Assembly: GCF_001421415.1 (NCBI RefSeq)
Contig: NZ_LMKH01000012.1
Span: 356,597 to 420,596 of the forward strand
Length of the DNA stretch: 64,000 nucleotides
Reading direction: 5' to 3'
DNA from: Sphingomonas sp. Leaf208
GTDB taxonomy: Bacteria > Pseudomonadota > Alphaproteobacteria > Sphingomonadales > Sphingomonadaceae
This document shows positions 18,789-28,400 of this stretch, piece after piece; position 1 is the first letter of the stretch, and each line of letters begins with the position of its first letter. The position numbers and the translations under genes are program-made. Under the pieces are notes generated by a model. It saw only the letters and a list, made by a program, of their open reading frames with translations, ran no database searches and was not told the origin of the DNA.

Positions 18789-18827
18789 AAAAAGCCTCCC
18801 GCGGACCAGTCCGTGGGAGGCTTTTTT
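18789..18827 (+). terminator. Rho-independent terminator after metK
   Basis: A stem AAAGCCTCCC..GCGGA / TCCGT..GGGAGGCTTT with loop CCAG is followed by a T-tract (TTTTTT) at 18822-18827. A-rich sequence precedes the stem, so it could work in both directions. Confidence 0.92.
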
Positions 18828-18842
18828 AGCTGATCTTCCAGT

Positions 18843-18989
18843 CCCTCGCCCCGTCGGGGAGAGGGAGGGAGGAGCCGCTTGGCGACGGAAGGGTGAGGGG
18901 TTTGGGGGAGAGGGTCCGAGTCTCACTCCCCCTCACCCTCCCACCCGGCTTCGCCGTGCGGGCCCCTCCCTCTCCCCGAGGGGAGAGGG
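18843..18989. repeat. Palindromic repeat R6
   Basis: The ends CCCTCGCCCCGTCGGGGAGAGGGAGGG-like (18843 onward) and CCCTCCCTCTCCCCGAGGGGAGAGGG-like (to 18989) are near-complementary. The internal CCCCTCACCCTCCCA and GGGTGAGGGG stretches also pair. It lies between the convergent metK and AI-2E family genes. I quote only parts of each arm. Confidence 0.75.
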
Positions 18990-19056
18990 TTATCGAGGAC
19001 AAGGCGCGTTCCACTCGCCAACTGTCCTTCGTAAGCTGCTTCGACAGGCTCAGCAG

Positions 19057-20133
19057 CTACTCGGGACGAACGGGGGAAACTTGAGCATGCCGCTGCTCGG
19101 TCAGGATCTGCCATGCCGTCAGGAACAGCGCCGCAACCAGTGGTCCGACGACGATGCCACTTAGCCCGACTACCTCGATCCCGCCCAGCGTCGTCACCAG
19201 CACGATATAATCAGGAATGCCGGTGTCACGCCCGACCAGGATCGGTCGCAGGATGTTGTCGGCCAGACCGATCACCACGACGCCCGAGACGATCACGACC
19301 ACGCCCTGCCAGATCGCGCCCGTCGCCAGCAGGTACACTGCAACCGGCACCCACACGATCGCGGGCCCGAGCGCCGGCAGCAGCGACGTCAGCGCCATCA
19401 GCAAGCCCCAGAGCAAGGCAGCCGGCACACCGACGATCCAGAAGGTCAGGCCACCGAGCGCACCCTGGACGAGACCGACGATCACCGAACCCTTGATCGT
19501 CGCACGCACCACCGCGACGAACTTGTCGACCAGCTTCGCCGCCACCGAATGCTCGAACGGCAGTGCGCGGCGGATTGCTGGGCCGACCTTGTCGCCATCA
19601 CGGAGCAGGAAGAACGTCACGTACAGCCCGACGCCGAACGACAGCAGGAACGCGGCCGCGTTGCGGCCGATCGATAGCGCCTGACCGGCGATCGAGCGGA
19701 CGCTGTTGCCGAGATTGGTCGACACCCTCGATTGCGCCTGTTCGAAGCTGTTGAGCCCCGCCCTGTCGAGCGCACCCTGGATCCGGTTCGGCATCGCGTC
19801 GTGAATCTGCTGGAAATACGCGCCAAAGTTGATCTGGCCGCTCTGCAGCTTGGCGTAGACCGAGGCGGACTGGTCGATCATCAGGCTGCCGATGAACAAG
19901 GCCGGCACGATCACCGCGACGAAGATGATCAGCAGCGTCAGTGCCGCCGCCAGGTTGCGGCGGTTGGGCCAGCGCTTGAGCAGCCATTGGTACAGCGACT
20001 GGAACAGGATCGCCGCCAGCGCGCTCCACAACAGCGCCGCCGCGAATGACGACACGACCACGCACAACGCGATCGTGATCGCCACCAGGAAGGTGATGAA
20101 GCCCCCCGTTTCCAGTCGACGCCTGTCGATCAT
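19057..20133 (-). CDS. AI-2E family transporter (UPF0118/PerM-like)
   Basis: A 358-residue polytopic membrane protein with the family layout: paired N-terminal helices (FITFLVAITIALCVVVSS..), a central hydrophilic region of about 120 residues, then a block of C-terminal helices with ALTSLLPALGPAIVWVPVA and the conserved GLSGIVVGPLVAALFLTAW. Characterised members export autoinducer-2 or act as ion antiporters; the substrate here is unknown. The ATG at 20133 is chosen because AGGGGAC sits at good spacing; an ATG at 20154 is possible. Confidence 0.88.
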   Translation of the reverse strand: MIDRRRLETGGFITFLVAITIALCVVVSSFAAALLWSALAAILFQSLYQWLLKRWPNRRNLAAALTLLIIFVAVIVPALFIGSLMIDQSASVYAKLQSGQINFGAYFQQIHDAMPNRIQGALDRAGLNSFEQAQSRVSTNLGNSVRSIAGQALSIGRNAAAFLLSFGVGLYVTFFLLRDGDKVGPAIRRALPFEHSVAAKLVDKFVAVVRATIKGSVIVGLVQGALGGLTFWIVGVPAALLWGLLMALTSLLPALGPAIVWVPVAVYLLATGAIWQGVVVIVSGVVVIGLADNILRPILVGRDTGIPDYIVLVTTLGGIEVVGLSGIVVGPLVAALFLTAWQILTEQRHAQVSPVRPE

Positions 20134-20253
20134 TGCCGTGTCCCCTGTCGTCATAGCAGCCGGTCGAACCCGGCCCTTTCAAAACGTCAAAGCCGCCCCC
20201 CGGTGTGTACCGGAAGGCGGCCAAGACGCCGGCGCTGGTGTGCGCCTAGAAGA

Positions 20254-20538
20254 TCAGCGGAGCTTTTCGCTGCCGTTGACCAGTGCATCCTTCTGCGCCT
20301 GCGGCATCGCCTGCGCGTTCACGTCGGCGTCGTCGATCGCGTCCGACTGGCGGTCGCCGTCCTTGCGGACGGCCTTGGCCTGCTCTTCGAGATTGTCGGC
20401 GGTCGCTTCGAGTGCATCGGCGCGGTTGTCCGCGGCCTTCTCGACCTGGCTGCCGAGCTTGTCATCGCCCTTGCCGCCGCAGGCTGCGAGCGAGACGGCC
20501 ATGGCGGCGAGCGTGACGGCGATGGAAAGCTTCTTCAT
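20254..20538 (-). CDS. Small predicted lipoprotein
   Basis: A 94-residue protein with an N-terminal signal and lipobox (VSLAACG, cysteine 20), followed by an acidic, lysine-rich, probably helical coiled segment (QVEKAADNRADALEATADNLEEQAKAVRKDGDRQSDAIDD). It resembles small Lpp-like or YgdI-type envelope lipoproteins in shape only. No family was recognised. Confidence 0.75.
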   Translation of the reverse strand: MKKLSIAVTLAAMAVSLAACGGKGDDKLGSQVEKAADNRADALEATADNLEEQAKAVRKDGDRQSDAIDDADVNAQAMPQAQKDALVNGSEKLR

Positions 20539-20679
20539 GGGGATAGTCCGTTCTGGTTACGATGCGGTGGCAACCGTCACGCGGGCGTAACGGTTCCGCT
20601 ATCCCCTTGCCGATCCTTACAAATATCGATTTCGCCGCAATCTGTGGTCAACGGGTAACACTCGGCTGCGTCGAACCAT

Positions 20680-21309
20680 TCAGGCCTTGGCGTGCTCGAT
20701 CAACAGAGGCGCCTTGTTTGCCACGGCCGTCTCGACCACGGGCGCGACCCGGTCGAAGACCGCGCTGACGAGCGCTTCGGCGATCCACCCGACCGCGGCA
20801 CCGACGACGAGATCGGAGAGGTAGTGCTTCCCGTTCACCGGTTGCGCCGCCGCGACCGCGCCGGAGATCAACGCAGCCGGACCACCGGCGCCCGTGATGT
20901 CGCGCGACGCAGCACGTGCAACCGCGACCGCGCCGGCAGTGTGGCCAGACGGGAACGACGTCTGGTCGTGATCGTCGCTCTTGCCGGGCTCGAACCGCGC
21001 CTTGCCGTCCTCGATCGCCTTTTCGGGGCGGGTGCGGTCGACCGATGCCTTGATCGCCGACTTGACGAAGGTCGCCGCCGCATGCGCCGCCAGCATCCGC
21101 ACGCCGCCACGGATCACGTCCGGCCTGCGCGCGATCAGGCCGATCACGACCGTGCCGATCGACGTCGCCACGAGCTGCGGCTGGTCGCCGATCTCGGCGA
21201 GGAACCCGGTCGCCTTGACCAGCGGTTGGTCACGGTGCTCGGCGGCCTTGTGCGTCGCCTTGCGGTCCGCCTTCTCGACGGCCTTCGCGGCGTCCTTGGT
21301 CTTGCCCAT
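20680..21309 (-). CDS. PAP2-family phosphatase
   Basis: A 209-residue protein with the three-part PAP2 signature: KASVDRTRP (KX6RP), FPSGHT, and NGKHYLSD (HX3D). The lysine-rich N-terminus (KTKDAAKAVEKADRKATHK) is unusual and probably cytoplasmic. Members remove phosphate from lipid or undecaprenyl phosphates; the substrate is not known here. Its ATG overlaps the stop of the formate/nitrite transporter gene by one base, so the two are probably co-translated. Confidence 0.9.
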   Translation of the reverse strand: MGKTKDAAKAVEKADRKATHKAAEHRDQPLVKATGFLAEIGDQPQLVATSIGTVVIGLIARRPDVIRGGVRMLAAHAAATFVKSAIKASVDRTRPEKAIEDGKARFEPGKSDDHDQTSFPSGHTAGAVAVARAASRDITGAGGPAALISGAVAAAQPVNGKHYLSDLVVGAAVGWIAEALVSAVFDRVAPVVETAVANKAPLLIEHAKA

Positions 21310-22133
21310 CAGTTTTCGCCCTGTCCGTCCATTTCACCGCGCACCTGTGCATGCGCGAGCAAGGCGAACAACCCCGCACCGCCCAGCAAGTTGCCGAGGA
21401 TCGCCGGCACCATCAGCCCGCCGAGCGCCTGAGCGACCCCGACCTTACCCGAAAACAGCAGCAGCCACGCCTCCACCGATCCGACGATCGAATGGCTGAA
21501 CGCAGCAATCGCGACGACATAGGTGATCGCGACGATCACGAGAAACGACTGTTCGCGCGCATTCGGCAGCGACCAGGCGAGGATCGCGATCATGAATCCG
21601 GCCGGGATCGCGTTGACGAACGTCGCACCCGGCGAGAGTTCGGTGATCGCCATCGACACCTCGATGATCGCGGTACGAAGCTCGCTGCCGCCGAGCAGGC
21701 CCGCCGCGATCATCCCGCCGGCCAGCGCCGTCCCGATGAGGTTGGCGCCCAGCACCACACTCCAGAGCCGCAAGGTGCGCCGCAATGCCCAGCCCGACGG
21801 CTTGGTCACCAGCGGCAACATCGCGGTGATCGTGCTCTCGGTAAACAACTGCATCCGCCCGAGGATGACGACCAGGAACCCGATCGGATAGCAAAGCGAG
21901 ACGATGATCGTCCGCCACGGCGTATCGGGCAGCGCGTGGTGCAGCGCGCCTTCCGCGATCAGCGAACTGGCGATCGCCATCCCCGCGGCGAGCCCGGAGA
22001 AGAACAGCGACGATACCGGACGATCGAGTTCTTCCTCGCCCTCCTCGCGGACCGCCTTGTGCAGGTCCTGCGCATCGGCGGCCTTGAGATCCTCGACGTC
22101 TTCGCCGGGCGGATTGGAAGCGTTATCGACCAT
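21309..22133 (-). CDS. Formate/nitrite transporter (FNT) family protein
   Basis: A 274-residue membrane protein with six predicted helices. A long acidic N-terminal tail (EDVEDLKAADAQDLHKAVREEGEEELDR) is followed by SSLFFSGLAAGMAIASSLIAEG and the FNT-like GRMQLFTESTITAMLPL and GATFVNAIPAGFMIAILAW segments. The transported anion is uncertain; sphingomonad proteins of this type are only distant from FocA. It is divergent from trmB with 65 bp between the starts. Confidence 0.85.
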   Translation of the reverse strand: MVDNASNPPGEDVEDLKAADAQDLHKAVREEGEEELDRPVSSLFFSGLAAGMAIASSLIAEGALHHALPDTPWRTIIVSLCYPIGFLVVILGRMQLFTESTITAMLPLVTKPSGWALRRTLRLWSVVLGANLIGTALAGGMIAAGLLGGSELRTAIIEVSMAITELSPGATFVNAIPAGFMIAILAWSLPNAREQSFLVIVAITYVVAIAAFSHSIVGSVEAWLLLFSGKVGVAQALGGLMVPAILGNLLGGAGLFALLAHAQVRGEMDGQGEN

Positions 22134-22198
22134 TACGAGAGTGCAACGGCCCGCGTCGCGCTTTGCTCCGGCGCAATCGCCCGCTAGAGCGCGCGGCG

Positions 22199-22879
22199 AT
22201 GAACGATCCTTCTGTTATCCGCCGCCTCTATGGCCGTCGCCAGGGCCACAAGCTGCGCCTCGGCCAAGCCGCGCTCGTCGAGGAAACGCTCGCCGACCTG
22301 TCGGTGCCCGAGGACGGGCCGATCGATGCGATGACGTTGTTCGGCGACAACCGCCCCCTCCATGTCGAGATCGGCTTCGGCGCAGGCGAGCATCTGGCGG
22401 GACAGGCCGCGATGAACCCGGACGTCGGCTTCATCGGCTGCGAACCGTTCCTCAACGGTGTCGTCGGTGCACTTGCGCACATCCGCGACGGCGAGCTGAC
22501 CAACGTCCGGCTGCACATGGGCGATGCGCTGGAGGTGATCGAACGCCTACCCGACGCGAGCCTCGACCGGCTGTACCTGCTGCATCCCGATCCCTGGCGG
22601 AAGGCGCGCCATGCCAAGCGCCGCATGGTCAACCACGGCCCGCTCGACACGATCGCCGCCAAGCTCAAGCCCGGCGCGGAGTTCCGGCTCGGTACCGACG
22701 ATCCGACCTATTGCCGCTGGTCGATGATGATCATGAGCGCACGTCGAGACTTCGAATGGCAGGCGAAGACGCCGCACGACTTCCTGACCCGCCCCGACGA
22801 CTGGCCCGAGACACGGTACGAGCGCAAGGCGCGGCGGCAGGGTCACGAGGTCTGGTATTACCGCTACCTGCGGGTCTGA
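22199..22879 (+). CDS. trmB: tRNA (guanosine(46)-N7)-methyltransferase
   Basis: SAM-dependent enzyme forming m7G46 in the variable loop of tRNAs. 226 residues with the SAM site EIGFGAGEHLAGQA near residue 60 and the catalytic-loop motif LLHPDPWRKARHAKRRMV, then FRLGTDDPTYCRW. The ATG at 22199 (MNDPSVIRRLYGRRQGHKLR) fits the family. In related genomes trmB often follows metK; here a four-gene minus-strand block separates them. Confidence 0.96.
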   Translation: MNDPSVIRRLYGRRQGHKLRLGQAALVEETLADLSVPEDGPIDAMTLFGDNRPLHVEIGFGAGEHLAGQAAMNPDVGFIGCEPFLNGVVGALAHIRDGELTNVRLHMGDALEVIERLPDASLDRLYLLHPDPWRKARHAKRRMVNHGPLDTIAAKLKPGAEFRLGTDDPTYCRWSMMIMSARRDFEWQAKTPHDFLTRPDDWPETRYERKARRQGHEVWYYRYLRV

Positions 22880-22901
22880 CCCGGCGGCGGCGGTTCGATA
22901 G

Positions 22902-24317
22902 TCAGGTCGCGATACCGCCGCCGATAGCGCGGACGGTGTCGACCGCGATCTGTAGTCGCGTACTCTGTACTTCCAGCAAAAGGCGTTGCGCGTCGAGCGC
23001 CGCGGTCTGTGCCGTCACCACGTCGAGATAGTCGGACGCGCCGTCGCGGTAGCGGATGAGCGCCAAGTCGCGCGTGCGTTCGGCGGCGCGGGTCGCGGCC
23101 AGCTGGTCGCGTTCTTGATCCACCAGTGCACGTGAGCGGGCGAGGTCATCCTCGACTTCGCGGAAGGCGGTGAGGACGGTCGAGCGGTAGGATGCCGCCG
23201 CCTCGTCATATTGCGCGCGGCTGATGCGGACGCGGGCACGCCGTGCACCGCCGTCGAAGATCGCGAGCGCGGCGGATAGCGGCCCGAGTGCCCAGAAGCT
23301 GTTCGAGGCACGCAGGATATTGCCGTTGCCCGCCTCGAACCCGCCCGAGCCGCCGAGCGTGAGCGACGGGTATTGGGCCGCGCGGGCCACGCCGATCTGG
23401 GCGTTGGCGGCGGCGATCCGGCGCTCGGCCGCGACGATGTCGGGGCGGCGTTGCAGCAGTGTCGAGGGTATGCCGACGGGAATCGCGGGCGGACGTTGCA
23501 ACGTATCCGCGACAGGGATCGCGAAGGTCGAGGGGGTCTCGCCGACCAGCGCGGCAATCGCGTGCTCGAACGCCGCACGTGCGCCAGCGACCGCCGACAG
23601 TTCCGCGCGCGCGCTCGACAGCAACGCGGCCGAGCGGCTGACGTCGATTCCCGAGGCTATGCCGCCGGTATGACGCGTGTCGGTCAGGTCGTAGGCGCGC
23701 TGGAACGCCGCGACGGTCTGGCGCAGCAACACCGTACGCGCATCGAGACCGCGCATCTGGAAATAGGAATCAGCGAGCGACGCCTGGAGCCCGAGACGGA
23801 CCGCGACCACATCCTGCGCGCTGGCCTGCGCCGAGGCGGCATCCGCGCGGACCGAATTGCGGACGCGGCCGAACAGGTCGATCTCGTACGCCAGCGATGC
23901 ACCGACCGAGAGATTGTTGTAGGTCGCGGCGTTGCCCGGCGAGAGCGGCCGGCCGGCGGATACGCGCGAACGGCCGCCGTCGGCCCCGACCGATATCGAC
24001 GGCAGTAGCGCGGCACGGGACTCGCCCAGCAGACCGCGCGCCTGATCGTAGCGCGCGACGGCAGCGGCGAGATCGGGATTGCCCGCCTCGATCCGCGCTT
24101 CGAGTGCGGTCAGCGTCGGATCGTCGAACGCGGTCCACCACGCGGCGGGGAGCGACGTGTCGGTAGCGGCTGGCTGCCAGGGCCCCTGCCCTTGCGGTCC
24201 TAGTTCCTTGTACGCCGCAGCCGCCGGGCTAGGCGGGATGCTGTATGTCGGCGCAAGCGAACACCCCGCTAGGCTCGCAGCGGCGACCGCTACTGCGCTT
24301 AGCCTAGCGCTTAGCAC
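22902..24317 (-). CDS. Outer-membrane efflux lipoprotein (NodT/TolC family)
   Basis: A 471-residue outer-membrane factor of a tripartite pump. A lipobox (ASLAGCS, cysteine 19) predicts acylation. Two repeated OEP domains follow, with the family phrases PAAWWTAFDDPTL, LARYDQARGLLGESRAALLPSISVGADG and QRRPDIVAAERRIAAANAQIGVARAAQYPSLTLGG (quoted in part). The start is GTG at 24317, 14 bp inside the adaptor gene. Last gene of the operon. Confidence 0.93.
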   Translation of the reverse strand: MLSARLSAVAVAAASLAGCSLAPTYSIPPSPAAAAYKELGPQGQGPWQPAATDTSLPAAWWTAFDDPTLTALEARIEAGNPDLAAAVARYDQARGLLGESRAALLPSISVGADGGRSRVSAGRPLSPGNAATYNNLSVGASLAYEIDLFGRVRNSVRADAASAQASAQDVVAVRLGLQASLADSYFQMRGLDARTVLLRQTVAAFQRAYDLTDTRHTGGIASGIDVSRSAALLSSARAELSAVAGARAAFEHAIAALVGETPSTFAIPVADTLQRPPAIPVGIPSTLLQRRPDIVAAERRIAAANAQIGVARAAQYPSLTLGGSGGFEAGNGNILRASNSFWALGPLSAALAIFDGGARRARVRISRAQYDEAAASYRSTVLTAFREVEDDLARSRALVDQERDQLAATRAAERTRDLALIRYRDGASDYLDVVTAQTAALDAQRLLLEVQSTRLQIAVDTVRAIGGGIAT

Positions 24318-25491
24318 GGGCGGGTCCTGTCGAAGGCGCGATACGGACCGGGTCGCCGGTCTGGAGCGAATCCGGCGGGCTGTCGATCACCCGGTCGTCG
24401 GCGCTGAGCCCCGCGCTGATCGCGACGCTGTCGCCATCGTCGCGGCCGATCGTGATCGTCTTGAGATGCGCCTTGCCGTCGCTGCCGACGACCGCGACCT
24501 GCGTGCCCTTCGCGCCGATCACCAGCGCGCTCGACGGCAGCCGTACGCCGGTGCCGCCCGCACCGACCGGGAACTTGACCTGAGCATAGGCGCCCGGCTT
24601 CAGCGCACGATCGGTGTTCGCCGCCTGCAACTCAACCAGAACGGTGCCCGACTGCGGATCGACCGCGTCGGCGCTGCGGGTCAGCGTCACGTCGAAGGCG
24701 CGTCCCGGATATTCGGGCACGGTCAGCGTCGCGTGCATCCCCTGCCGGGTCTGCCCCGAATAGGCCTGCGGCACGCGGACATAGATCCGCATCCGGTTGA
24801 CGTCGGCGATCGTGAACAGCGGGGTGGAGGCGGCCGTCCCTGCGGTCACCAGCGCACCGACCTGCGTCGAGCGGCTCGTGACGACGCCCGAGAACGGCGC
24901 GGTCAGGCGGGTGAAGCCCTGCAACGCGCCGAGCCGGCGGACGTTGGCGGACGCCGCGTTGGCGATCGCGGACTTGGCGGCGAGGTCGCCAATCTTCTCG
25001 TCGGTCTCCTGCTTCGAAACAGCATCCTTCGCGAGCAGATCGCGCCAGCGCGTCGCGGTAGAGGCGGCGAGCGAGCGGTTGGCGCGGGCGGTCTGAAGAT
25101 CGGCCTGTGCGGCGGCGACCTGCTGGTCGACCTCGGGCGCGTCGAGGATCGCGAGCGTCTGACCGGCGCGGACCGGATCGCCGATGTCGACGAACCATTT
25201 GCGGATATAGCCCGTGGTCCGCGCGTAGATCGCGGCGCTGTTATATGCCTGGACGTTACCCGGCAGCGTCAGCGCATCGCTCGCGCCCTCGGCGGTCGGG
25301 CGGATCACGGTGACGATCGGCGTCGACTGTGCGGTCGTCCAGGTCGCCAACTGCGAGTCCGAGCGGTGCCGCGTGAAGATGCCGAACGCCACCAGCGCCA
25401 GCGCGATTACCGCCGCGACGATGCCGACTTTCTTCAGCGACCCGCGCTGCGGTTCGGTGGCGACGGGATCCGGATGAACGATCTCAGACAT
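24304..25491 (-). CDS. RND efflux periplasmic adaptor (membrane fusion protein)
   Basis: A 395-residue adaptor. One N-terminal membrane anchor lies at about 24-43 (VGIVAAVIALALVAFGIFTR). Next come a lipoyl half-motif (GYIRKWFVDIGDPVRAGQTLAILDAPEVD), a long alpha-hairpin, the second lipoyl half (RLTAPFSGVVTSRSTQVGALV), and beta-barrel and membrane-proximal domains. It bridges the inner-membrane pump and the NodT-type channel. It overlaps both neighbours, so translation is probably coupled. Confidence 0.93.
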   Translation of the reverse strand: MSEIVHPDPVATEPQRGSLKKVGIVAAVIALALVAFGIFTRHRSDSQLATWTTAQSTPIVTVIRPTAEGASDALTLPGNVQAYNSAAIYARTTGYIRKWFVDIGDPVRAGQTLAILDAPEVDQQVAAAQADLQTARANRSLAASTATRWRDLLAKDAVSKQETDEKIGDLAAKSAIANAASANVRRLGALQGFTRLTAPFSGVVTSRSTQVGALVTAGTAASTPLFTIADVNRMRIYVRVPQAYSGQTRQGMHATLTVPEYPGRAFDVTLTRSADAVDPQSGTVLVELQAANTDRALKPGAYAQVKFPVGAGGTGVRLPSSALVIGAKGTQVAVVGSDGKAHLKTITIGRDDGDSVAISAGLSADDRVIDSPPDSLQTGDPVRIAPSTGPARAKR

Positions 25492-28400
25492 GCGCTTCCT
25501 CTAAAATCTCGTCGCGGCGGGCTTTGGCGGCGGCGCGCTCTGCGTCCTTGCGGTGCACGAGGCTGAAGATGACGGGCACGAACATCAGCGTCGCGAACGT
25601 CGCGACGATCAGCCCGCCGATCACTGCACGGCCGAGCGGTGCGTTCTGCTCGCCGCCCTCGCCGAAGCCCAACGCCATCGGCAACATGCCGATGATCATC
25701 GCGAGCGCGGTCATCAGCACCGGGCGGAAGCGAGTCATCCCCGCCTCCATCGCCGCCTTGTGCGAGTCCCCGAGCTCGGCGAGTCGCTCGCGCGCGAAAC
25801 TCACCACCAGGATCGCGTTGGCCGTCGCGACGCCCATGCACATGATGGCACCAGTCAGGGCTGGCACGGACAGCGGCGTCCCCGTCAGGAACAATATCCA
25901 GACGATGCCGGCGATCGCACCGGGCAACGCGGTGATGATGACGAACGGATCGAGCCAGCTCTGGAAGTTCACGACGATCAGCAGGTAGATCAGCACGATC
26001 GCGCCGATCAGCCCGAAGAAGAGGCCTGAGAACGCGCTGTTCATCGTCGCGTACTGGCCGCGCAGCGCTACCGTCGTACCCTTCGGCGCGGACGCCTTCG
26101 CATCGGCCAGCACACGCTTGATGTCGCCCGCCACCGCGCCGAGATCGCGGCCATTGGGGGTCGCGTAGATGTCGATCGCTTGGGCGATGTTGTAGTGCGA
26201 GACGACCGCGGGCGAGGTGCCGCGGACGACCGTGGACAGCCCGCCGAGGACCTGCGACGTACCGCCCGCATTGGTGCCGGTGACGGGGATGTTCGACAGG
26301 TCGCTCATCGATCCGACGCGGTATTCGGGGGTCTGCGCGACGACGCTGTACGACACGCCGTTCTCGGGGTTGAGGTAGTAGACCGGCGCGGTCTGGATCG
26401 TGCCGGCGAGCGACGACCCGACGCTGGCGGTGACGTCGCGCTCGGTCAGCCCGAGTTGGCCGATCCGGCTGCGATCGATGTTGACGCGCAGTTCCGGGTA
26501 GCGCGCCGATTGCTGGATGCGCGCATCGGCGACACCGGGGATCGCCGCGATTTTCCGCAGCAAAGTCCGTGCGTAGGCGTAGTTGCCGGCCGCATCCTTG
26601 CCGGTGATCTGCACGTCGATCGGCGCGGGCGCACCGAAGTTCAGGATCTGGCTGGTGATGTCGGCGGGCAGGAACGAGAAGGTCGCGCCGGGGAACGCAC
26701 CGGGCAGCGTCTCGCGCAGCTTGCGCACGTAGTCGGCAGTCGGTGCGTGCTCGTGCGCGAGCTGGATCAGGATGTCGCCGTCCTGCGGACCGATCGTGCC
26801 CGAGTTGTTGTAGGTCGCGTTGATCGAGCTGACCGGCAGGCCGATGTTGTCGACCACCGAGACCAGTTCGTTGGCGGGGATGATCTGGCGCACCCTCCGC
26901 GCGATCCGATCGAACTGCGCCGACGTACTCTCGATCCGGCTGCCGATCGGCGCGCGGACGTGCATCGTGATCTGGCCGGCGTCGACCGCGGGGAAGAAGT
27001 TCTGGCCAAGGAACGGGATCAGCAGCATCGACAGCGCGACCACCGCCAGGAAGCCGAGCAGGAACGGCTTGCCGGTCGCCAAGGCGCGCTCGAGGAGGCG
27101 GCCATAGCCGGCGCGGAACCGCTCGAACCGCGCCTCGAACCCGCGCTGGAACCGGACGAGCGGGTTGCGCGACGTTGGCGTTCCTGCGGCGTGGACGTCG
27201 CCCGCATGCGGCTTGAGCAGGTACATCGCCATCGTCGGCACCAGCGTCCGCGAGAGGATGAACGACGCGATCATCGCGAAGACGACCGACAGCGCGAGCG
27301 GCACGAACAGGAAGCCCGCGACGCCCGGCAGGAAGAACATCGGCACGAACACGATGCAGATGCACAGCAGCGAGACGAACGCCGGCGTGACGATCTGCGC
27401 GGCGCCGTCGAGGATCGCCTGGCGGACGCTCTTGCCCTGTTCGAGATGCCAGTTGATGTTCTCGATCGTCACGGTCGCATCGTCGACCAGGATGCCGACC
27501 GCGAGGCTGAGGCCACCGAGCGTCATGACGTTCAGCGTCTGGCCGGTCGCCGACAGCGCGATGATCGCGGCGAGGATCGCCAACGGGATCGAGATCGCGA
27601 TGATGACCGTCGAGCGCCACGACCCGAGGAACAGCAGGATCATCAGGCTGGTCAGTGCGGCGGCGATCGCGCCTTCCTTGACGACGCCCTCGACCGCCGC
27701 CTTCACGAACAGCGACTGGTCGCCGATCGGCACGATCTTGAGGCTGTCGGGCAAGGTCGCCTGGATCGCCGGCAACGCATCCTTGATCCCCTGGACGATC
27801 GCCAGCGTCGAGGTCGATCCGTTCTTGAGGATCGTCATCACCACCGACCGCGACCCGTCGACATGCACCACGTTGGTCTGCGGTGCGCTGCCATCGCGGA
27901 CATGCGCCACGTCGCGCATGTAGATCGTCGCGCCGTTGACCACCTTCACCGGCAGGTTGTTGAGCTCGTCGATCGAGCCCGGCGCGTTGTTGAGGCGGAC
28001 ATTATACTGGAACCCGCCGATCTTCGCGAAGCCGGCCGGGTTGATCTGGTTCTGCGCGGCGATCGCGAGGCCGACGTCCAGCGCCGACAGGCCCTTCGAT
28101 TGCAGCGCCTGCGGATCGAGATCGATCTGCACCTGACGCTGGCGCCCGCCCGACGGATACGGGATCGCCGCGCCCGGCACGGTGACGAGGCCGGGGCGGA
28201 TCTGGTTGACCGCGGTGTCGAACAATTTGCCCTCGGACAGCCCGACGCCCGACAGCGCGAGCTGCAGGATCGGCACGGTCGACGCGCTGTAGTTGAGGAT
28301 CAGCGGCGGGGTGACGCCCGGCGGCAACTGGCGCAGCACGGTCTGCGACACCGACGTGACCTGCGCGGTGGCGGTGCGGATATCGGCACCCGGCTGGAAA

